Source: an uncultured Candidatus Altimarinota bacterium (GTDB lineage Bacteria; Patescibacteriota; Gracilibacteria; BD1-5; UBA6164). Taken from it: DNA of 5,038 nt. The stretch is taken from positions 1 to 5,038 of the forward strand of contig CALMDL010000227.1 of NCBI GenBank assembly GCA_937864995.1, written 5' to 3'. Below the pieces are notes generated by a model. That model was not told where the DNA came from and did not search any database. It saw only the letters and a program-made list of their open reading frames with translations. Below, one piece after another: positions 1 to 5,038 of this stretch (its first letter is position 1; each line of letters begins with the position of its first letter). Position numbers and translations under genes: made by a program.

Positions 1-27
1 GAAATTATTAAAAATAATAAATTAAAT
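1..27. other. Short upstream flank; no ribosome binding site seen
   Basis: These 27 bases are almost pure A and T with no GGAGG-like sequence at the right distance from the ATG. Frame 1 is open through them (coding EIIKNNKLN before Met), so the chosen start rests on the signal peptide. In frame 2 a TAA occurs at 23-25, which could end an upstream gene two bases before this start, but too little is present to say. Confidence 0.4.
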
Positions 28-105
28 ATGCTTAAAAAAATATTGTCTGCAGTTTTACTTTTTAGTGTTTTTATAAACAATTTTTTCTTTTTTAAATTAT
101 ATGCA
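28..105 (+). other. Signal peptide (residues 1-26)
   Basis: The N-terminus starts MLKK, followed by a hydrophobic stretch rich in Leu, Val, Ile and Phe (residues 5-22), then KLYA. A plausible signal peptidase I cut lies after Ala26 (L-Y-A, then YET). No lipobox cysteine is present, so a lipoprotein is unlikely. This supports both the chosen start and export across the membrane. An uncleaved N-terminal anchor is the alternative. Confidence 0.8.
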
Positions 106-3100
106 TATGAAACAAATAGTTTAAACACTCCTTGGTCATATGAAAAAGCAAATCATCTAGCAAGAAAAGCTCTTTTTTGAATAGATTGAGAAAATGTAAA
201 ACAATTATATCAAGCATGAAGCGCAGAAAATGCAGTTAATTTATTATTTCCATCTTTACTTTGACCAGTAAGAGATGATTTTGAATTAAAATTAGAAAGT
301 ATACTAAATAAACCAAATTTTAGTGTTACAAATTGAGATCATATGAAATCATATTATTTAGTAAAAAAATGAAATGATCCATATCAAGCTAAAGCAAAAC
401 TTTTTACTATATTTGAAGATATTTTTTCAGTATATCAAAATAGCAATATTAGTTATTTAGATATAGAAAATACTCACAATATGTTATATAAACACACTTT
501 GTGAAACTATGAAGAAATGATAAAAAGAAATTTGTATAATAATTGAGAAGTTTGAGATTATTCACTTGGAAAATTTCTAGATTTATTTAATCAAACAAAT
601 CCAAGTTATCCAAATGAAAACTATTCAAGAGAACTGTTGCAATTATTTTTAATGCTAGAATATTTACCAACAGAATCAGAAGATAATGGAGATACGAGAA
701 ATTATAGTGAAGAAGATGTAAATGCACTTGCAAAAATACTTTTTTGATTTGAAAGCGATGAAAATACTCATACAGTTACTTTTAATTGAGATAAAAATAC
801 AAATAAAAAAGTAAAATTTCTAGACTGAAATTTAAAAACTTGAGATAGTTTTCCTTTTTATGATGAAACAACTTGAGAAATAGATATACAAATACTTAAA
901 AATCCAATTAATTGAAATAACTGATTACCTGATAATATAATAGATTATATATTTTCAAAAAGAGAATATGCAATTTCTATGTTTTTAGCTGATAGATTTT
1001 ATAGATTTTATATAGCTGAAAATCCTACAAGACAAGAACTTGATACTATATCTGCAAAAATTATTCAAAACAATTTTGAAATATATCCAACTATAAAATG
1101 GTTACTTACTAGTGACATGATGTATAGTGATAAATCAATGAATTCTATTATTTATAAAACTCCTCTTGATTTAAGCTTATGAACTGCAAATATTTTTTGA
1201 CTTGATTTTGAAAATGTAAGAATTTGGAGTCTTATAAATTTATGATGGAATCCTTACTTCCCTCAAAGTATTTTTGGTAGAGATTGATTTGATGATAATA
1301 AATCATTTTTTACTGCATATACTCAAACTCAATGGGTAAATGAATCTAGTTTTTTTATAAATAGTTTAGATTTAACAAAAATAGTACCAGATAAAATATA
1401 TTTAACTCCATATGCTTGAAACGATAGTGAATTTCAAAATATACTATATAGTAATAAAAGTACTTTATTAAATCTTAAATCCTGAACTTGAAGTGGTCTT
1501 AGTTGACTTGTAAATTTGGTAAATTTTAATGTAAAAGATAGTAATAATAATCAAATTATTATATCTAGTTGAAGTATTGATTTTAATGACTTTTCAATTA
1601 AAATTAGTGATGATGAAAAAATTGAAATATTAAATTGAAAACTTAATTATAAAGATTCTAAAATCAATTTATTAAGTGGTAAATATATAAAATCATGAAT
1701 AGAAAAAAATGTATCTTGAACTATTGATATAGATTGATTTTATCTAATTCAAAAAGATTTTACAAAAGAAAGTCTTATTACTTATCTAGAAGATAAATTA
1801 TATTTAGATAGAGAATTACCAGCTAATATTAGAGAGAAACTTATTAAATTTATAAGTTTTGATATAAATTGAAATCCTGTTAATTTCGATTTAACAAATA
1901 CAACTTACAAAAATTATTACATCAAATGATTATTACAACTTATGCTTATTCAACCAGAATACATTATGCAAAGTTGATATGATAAAATAAGTGATGTAAA
2001 AAATGAATCTAATGAAAAATTTATAAATAATAATTCTAAATTAATAGTTATAAAAGCTTGATGATGATTTGATTACTTACATTGAATTATTCCAAAAGAC
2101 GAATATGACACATATTTAGAATACAGATGAACTTGATCACTTGTATGAACTGGAATTTTAAGTTTAGATGATAATTATTACATAAACTCATCTTTATCAC
2201 CATTTAAAGACTTATATGATGCTTGATATTTAAAACTTATAAACAGAGTTTGAACTCCTGATCATTCAAGATGACATGACACAGCTTCTCAAAAGATTAC
2301 TTCTTTGAATAATACTTATGCAATAGAAGATGAATGAATAATTGGTCATTTTATAAAAAATGAAGATTATACAAAAACAATAGTTATGTGATGATATGCT
2401 CCTTTAGAATTTAGATGATGAAATTATTTAAATGTTTGAAGTAATGCATATTTCAATATATCTGATGCAACAAATACTGCTTTTAGAAATTATAAAAGAG
2501 AACAAATAAAAGATTTACTTAGTACTAGAACTTACCCATGAGATTCAAGTGATGTATTTAAAAACTCAGTAGTTATAAATAATGTTGCTCTAAATTCTGT
2601 AAATAATTGATGAAGAGCGTGAGCTTGATATAATATGGAAGAAAACTTTGTTTTTCTTGAGTCAATATTTGATTCAAATATATCAAGTATAGCTAGAATT
2701 TGAGCTGATTGATGATATGATACTCATTGAGATCAAAAAGAATATTTAAATGGAAATTTAGATAAAGTAGCAAAAAGAACTGCAGCTTATTTCAATAGAG
2801 TAAAAGATAAACAAGATGTAACAATAGTTATTTTTTCTGAATTTTGAAGAACAAATAAAATAAATTCATCTATGTGAACTGACCATTGACAATGAGGTTG
2901 AATGTTTATTATTTCAAACAATAAAAATGTACTTGAAAAATTAAACAAAAAAGTTTATTGAAATATGTCTTTTGAAAATGCAAAAGATAATTGGCTATGA
3001 GTATGAGTTGATTACAGAGCTGTATATTCGAGTATACTTCAACTATTATACTGAAAAGATATAAGTAATGATTTATGAGCTAAATTTGAAATAGAAAAAT

Positions 3101-5028
3101 ATGATGATACGACTTGACCTGGTATAGAATTATTTAGAAAAGAATACGAACAAATAAATACAAGTAGAACAAAAGTTAAACTTAAATTTGATGTTGTTGA
3201 TACAAATTTCAAGCCAGATCAAGCATCATATGTAAAAATACAATATGGTAAAAATAAAGATACTTTAACTGAAGAAGCTCAATACAATATACCTAGATAT
3301 ATGACTTTAAAAGAAGATTTTATAGATATATATCTAAATAATATAGAATCGAAAACTACTTATTTTTACAAAGTTACAATTTTTGATAATCAATATAATG
3401 AAACGTTATTAGAATGAAGTTTTATTTCTCCAGAAATAAAAAATAATACTGATGTTTTATCAATTGAAACTGATACAAGATTATGAAAGTATAACAATGT
3501 AAATATTTGAACAAACTATAATTTAGAAACAATATCTTCAAGTTGAATACTACTTTGAGATAAAATGCTTGATAAAGATATAATTTGAGAAAATTGAATT
3601 GTTATTGCTACAAATAGTTGAACATATATAAATAAATTAAACTCTACATCAACTTGAACAACTTGGAATTGAGGTTTTGTAGTACCACAAGAAATAAATA
3701 AAAATTATTTCATATCGAGTAAAAGCATTTATGATGGTAAAAAATTAACTACTTTTTATATAGATAAAATAGTAAAAGTTTGAGCAGATAAATTATGAGT
3801 TTGAATGGAATTAAATAAAAATGTAATTCTAAAAATACCAAATCTAGACTCAAATAAAAATTATACAGTTTTATCTAGTAAAGATTGAATTAATTGGAAA
3901 AAAGAAGACTCTTCAAATATCAAAAAAACATCTACAATTCTTGAATTAACAACAAATCATTTTACATATTTTGCACTAGTTGAAACTGATACTAATTGAA
4001 ATATTAAAACAAATGTAATCATTCCTCCAAAAGATGATGATACAAACAATAATTGAGATTGAGATACTATTGAAGATACTACAAAAAATTATAATTCTTG
4101 AGGTGGAGGTTCTGCCCCATCTAAAGATAAATGTGAATTTTGAGATTATTCTCCAAGTTATTATGATAGTACTTGTTGAACTGATCCAGATGAAAAAATA
4201 GCAACAATGGGAGTAAAAACTAGTGAAAGTTTCAGACTTGAACAAGCCCTTGAAGAAGTAAGACAAAACGAAGAATTTAAAGCAAATATATTTGAAAATA
4301 CATTTAAAGATGTAGAAAATAGTGATGATAAAAAAGATGTAATGGTATTGATAAGAGAAAAATTATCATATGTTAATATATGAGATCATCAATTAGTTTA
4401 TGTTAAATGATCTAAATTAAATGATAAATTCAAAAAAATCTGACAATTTATTATTGATCAAAAATTTAGTAGTGAATATACAAAAACACTTATAAATAAT
4501 TTAAATGATTTAATAATTTATTTATCAATTTATAAACTAGATACTATTGATCCAGATACAAAAGCAGCTGTTTTAAAAAAGATAAATGAAGTAATAAAAG
4601 ATTTTTCTTTAAACTTTAAAAATGCAAAAAGAAAAGTAAGTATTAAAAAAACAAATACTATTACTCCAAGTATAAAAAAACCAACTGTAAACAATACTAC
4701 AACAAATAATGTAAAAGAAGTTATAAAACCTGTTGTAAATGAGCCAATTATACAAAATCCAATTAGTAATGAAGTAAAAAATACAAGTACTCCAATAGTA
4801 CAAAGTACTACACTAAAAAAACTCCAATACAGAGTAAATATTGATAATATATATTTAAAAGCTGATCCATATTGGAAAGAAAATGTTTGAATATTACAAA
4901 AATGAGACATAGTACAACAAATCACTCAATTACATGAAAAATGATTTTTTAAAGTAAAAGTAATAAACTCTTCTACTCTAAAACAATGAAGTGAAGGTTA
5001 TATATTTTTAAAATATTTAACAAAATAA
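28..5028 (+). CDS. Giant exported DUF1800-DUF1501 fusion protein with FN3-like and SH3b modules, read with UGA = Gly (code 25)
   Basis: A single frame of 1,666 codons ends at TAA 5026-5028 and contains no TAA or TAG. It has about 95 TGA codons that must be read as glycine, beside about 18 GGN codons; TGG serves as Trp. The ATG at 28 is chosen because it opens directly onto a Lys-Lys plus hydrophobic signal peptide; the frame is also open upstream to base 1, and no Shine-Dalgarno is visible. Domain order: signal peptide, DUF1800, DUF1501, FN3-like, beta-rich surface module, Cys-pair motif, helical segment, linker, SH3-like. DUF1800 and DUF1501 are families of unknown function commonly encoded side by side; DUF1501 belongs to the alkaline phosphatase/sulfatase-like superfamily. 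I infer an extracytoplasmic, perhaps wall-associated hydrolase-like protein; the substrate is unknown. Arginine is always AGA, and only two cysteines occur. I see no C-terminal membrane anchor or LPXTG motif. The reading frame and code are very secure; the biological role is not. Confidence 0.95.
136..1977 (+). other. DUF1800 domain (residues about 37-650)
   Basis: Recognised by a series of family-like motifs in the right order: an ANHLARKALFG block (41-51, matching the family's HLLrRatFG); HTLGNYEEM (156-164, like haLGNFrdL); PNENYSRELLQLF (195-207, the family hallmark); YSEEDVNALAKILFGF (226-241); SKREYAISMFLADRFYRFY (310-328); LGWNPYFP and SIFGRDGF (405-421); and a closing LLQLMLIQPEY (635-645, like LLasPEY). 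Several glycines in these blocks are TGA, including residues 51, 159, 240, 406 and 420, which fixes the codon meaning. The domain is about 100 or more residues longer than I expect for the family because of an extra stretch near 486-575. The family's function is unknown; its members are typically exported and paired with DUF1501. Confidence 0.88.
1483..1752 (+). other. Beta-rich insertion inside the DUF1800 region (residues about 486-575)
   Basis: Between the tryptophan-containing block near residue 436 and the closing LLQLMLIQPEY block lies a stretch that I cannot match to the family. It opens with a Gly/Ser-rich run (SGTGSGLSGL, 485-494) and continues as alternating polar and hydrophobic residues with loosely repeating pieces such as SGSIDF (514-519), LNGKLNY (535-541), LSGKYI (550-555) and SGTIDIDGF (563-571). 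This looks like short beta strands separated by glycine turns. Boundaries are approximate, and it could instead be a divergent part of the core domain. Confidence 0.5.
2035..3063 (+). other. DUF1501 domain (residues about 670-1012), alkaline phosphatase/sulfatase-like
   Basis: Motifs appear in family order: LIVIKAGGGFDYLHGIIP (672-689, like LVvvfLrGGaDglnlvvP); SRGHDTASQ (747-755, like SRSHFDAQ); GADGGYDTHGDQ (892-903, like GGWDTHxxQ); VTIVIFSEFGRT (931-942); GTDHGQGGGMF (950-960); KKVYGNM (975-981); and VDYRAVYSSIL (994-1004). Candidate metal or active-site residues, judged from conservation only, are D682, H750, D898, H900, E938, D952 and H953. All look intact, so the domain may be catalytically competent. 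The typical Trp of GGWDTH is Tyr897 here. Nearly every glycine in these motifs is a TGA codon. Members are often exported proteins whose gene adjoins a DUF1800 gene; here the two are in one polypeptide with only about 25 residues between them. Confidence 0.92.
3163..3435 (+). other. Fibronectin type III-like domain (residues about 1046-1136)
   Basis: The stretch begins TKVKLKFDV, has VKIQYGKNKDTL in the middle (1069-1080), and ends with IYLNNIESKTTYFYKVTIFD (1101-1120), the typical 'L-x-L-x-p-x-T-x-Y-x-y-k-V' FN3 strand pattern, followed by EGSFISP. It is the size of one FN3 fold (about 90 residues). Such domains commonly follow extracellular phosphatase-like domains and act as spacers or carbohydrate/protein-binding modules. 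The assignment is by pattern only. Confidence 0.6.
3451..3987 (+). other. Beta-rich surface-protein module ending in HFTYFAL (residues about 1142-1320)
   Basis: This segment contains GILLGDKML (1174-1182), a Ser/Thr/Gly-rich stretch (1197-1212), VKVGADKLGVGMELNKNVILKIP split across 1249-1271, then NYTVLSSKDGINWKKE (1278-1293) and a final LTTNHFTYFALVE (1307-1319). From memory, this 'beta domain, YSxDGxxW, then T-x-HFS/TYFA' arrangement is common in large predicted surface proteins of CPR bacteria. I do not know a reliable family name. A structural or adhesive role is inference. Confidence 0.45.
4021..4197 (+). other. Acidic/Gly-rich linker and two-cysteine motif C-x13-C (residues about 1332-1390)
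   Basis: After IPPK comes an Asp/Asn-rich run (DDDTNNNGDGD, 1336-1346) that resembles a calcium-binding loop, then SGGGGS (1357-1362), then C1369-E-F-G-D-Y-S-P-S-Y-Y-D-S-T-C1383. These are the only two cysteines in the protein, so a disulfide-closed loop outside the membrane is likely. From memory, a similar C..GDYSPSYYD..C motif recurs near the C-terminal part of predicted surface proteins in Gracilibacteria and relatives. Its role is unknown to me. Confidence 0.55.
4207..4638 (+). other. Charged, probably alpha-helical segment (residues about 1394-1537)
   Basis: Glycines become rare (three TGA codons in about 144 residues) and Glu, Lys, Leu and Asp dominate, for example LEQALEEVRQNEEF (1404-1417), DVMVLIREKL (1437-1446), and a stretch around 1512-1537 with AVLKKINEVIKDF. 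The contrast with the beta-rich, glycine-rich part before it suggests a helical bundle or stalk. I recognise no family. Confidence 0.45.
4639..4812 (+). other. Low-complexity Thr/Asn/Pro/Lys/Val linker (residues about 1538-1595)
   Basis: Residues 1538-1595 contain no glycine, and almost no aromatic residues. They are dominated by Thr, Asn, Lys, Pro, Ile and Val, with short TP, KP, EP and NP steps (for example KKPTVNNTTTNN, 1550-1561). It looks like a flexible spacer that holds the terminal SH3-like domain away from the rest of the protein. Confidence 0.6.
4813..5025 (+). other. C-terminal bacterial SH3-like (SH3b) domain (residues about 1596-1666)
   Basis: The pattern follows the SH3_3 family: YRVNIDNIYLKADP (1601-1614, like 'v-x-a-x-x-LNVRsgPs'), VGILQKGDIVQQI (1620-1632, like 'vi-x-x-l-x-kGd-x-v'), GFFKVKV (1639-1645, in place of 'gWxkV'), and EGYIFLKYL (1656-1664, like 'GWvxxxYL'). 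The chain ends two residues later, as expected for a terminal module. Bacterial SH3 domains often bind peptidoglycan, which would tether this protein to its own wall or to that of another cell; that use is inferred. Confidence 0.75.
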
Positions 5029-5038
5029 ATAAAAACTC
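5029..5038. other. Downstream flank, 10 bases, nothing identifiable
   Basis: The ten bases after the TAA are A-rich. No hairpin or T-tract terminator and no start of a following gene can be seen. Confidence 0.5.

Noticed and set aside
979..1182. Separate small plus-strand gene starting at ATG 979
   Set aside because: It is an internal slice of the DUF1800 domain, in the same frame, bounded by a TGA that is a glycine codon.
3976..4266. Minus-strand open reading frame of 96 codons
   Set aside because: It is antisense to the coding frame, its product is a low-complexity Ile/Ser/Phe-rich translation of an A/T-rich complement, and no domain is recognisable.
4609..4803. Minus-strand open reading frame of 64 codons
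   Set aside because: It overlaps another antisense shadow in a different frame and has Tyr/Phe/Cys-rich composition typical of A/T-rich complement; there is no start signal or domain.
4639..4812. Possible DNA repeat array or CRISPR-like pattern in the low-complexity region
   Set aside because: The similarity is only compositional (ACA, AAT, AAA, CCA codons). I found no regularly spaced identical units.
4530..4925. Minus-strand open reading frame of 131 codons that looks like a membrane protein
   Set aside because: The Phe/Ile/Val/Leu richness is what the complement of a Lys/Asn/Glu/Thr-rich A/T-biased coding region gives. The plus-strand frame here continues into a recognisable SH3-like domain.
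28..5028. Pseudogene riddled with stop codons
   Set aside because: Only TGA appears in frame, never TAA or TAG over 1,666 codons, and the TGAs fall on conserved glycines. Random decay would produce all three stops and frameshifts.
28..5028. Mycoplasma-type code (TGA = Trp)
   Set aside because: Key motifs need Gly at the TGA positions (ALFG, LGN, SEFGR, TDHG), TGG already encodes Trp at expected places, and about 95 extra Trp residues would be implausible.
28..5028. Selenocysteine at TGA codons
   Set aside because: There are far too many sites, no recurring downstream hairpin, and the aligned residues are glycine.

Overview
The window is essentially one gene. A plus-strand frame runs unbroken by TAA or TAG from an ATG at 28 to a TAA at 5026-5028 (1,666 residues), but only if TGA is read as an amino acid. 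About 95 in-frame TGA codons are present. At positions where recognisable domains demand glycine (ends of conserved DUF1800 motifs, the GG and DHG motifs of DUF1501, SEFGR), TGA sits exactly where the glycine should be, while TGG is used separately for tryptophan (about 9 times). This is genetic code 25 (UGA = Gly), known from Candidatus Gracilibacteria (BD1-5) and Absconditabacteria (SR1) of the Patescibacteria/CPR. The very high A+T content and AGA-only arginine fit that placement. I cannot tell the two phyla apart from this window. With the standard code the region would look like non-coding DNA with a few short spurious ORFs.

The decoded product is a very large, apparently exported multidomain protein. 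In order it has: an N-terminal signal peptide (residues 1-26); a DUF1800 domain (about 37-650) carrying an extra beta-rich stretch (about 486-575); a DUF1501 domain (about 670-1012; alkaline phosphatase/sulfatase-like fold family); a fibronectin III-like domain (about 1046-1136); a beta-rich surface module ending in an HFTYFAL motif (about 1142-1320); an Asp/Asn- and Gly-rich linker followed by a short two-cysteine motif (about 1332-1390); a charged, probably helical segment (about 1394-1537); a Thr/Asn/Pro/Lys/Val-rich linker (about 1538-1595); and a C-terminal bacterial SH3-like domain (about 1596-1666).

DUF1800 and DUF1501 are usually encoded as two adjacent genes, and here they are fused into one chain and joined to adhesion or cell-wall-binding modules. 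The most economical reading is a secreted or surface-attached protein acting outside the membrane, perhaps at the contact with a host or prey cell, but the substrate is unknown and that role is inference. Only 27 bases precede the start and 10 follow the stop, so nothing can be said about operon structure, promoter or terminator. I saw no RNA genes, CRISPR arrays, insertion sequences or convincing DNA repeats.
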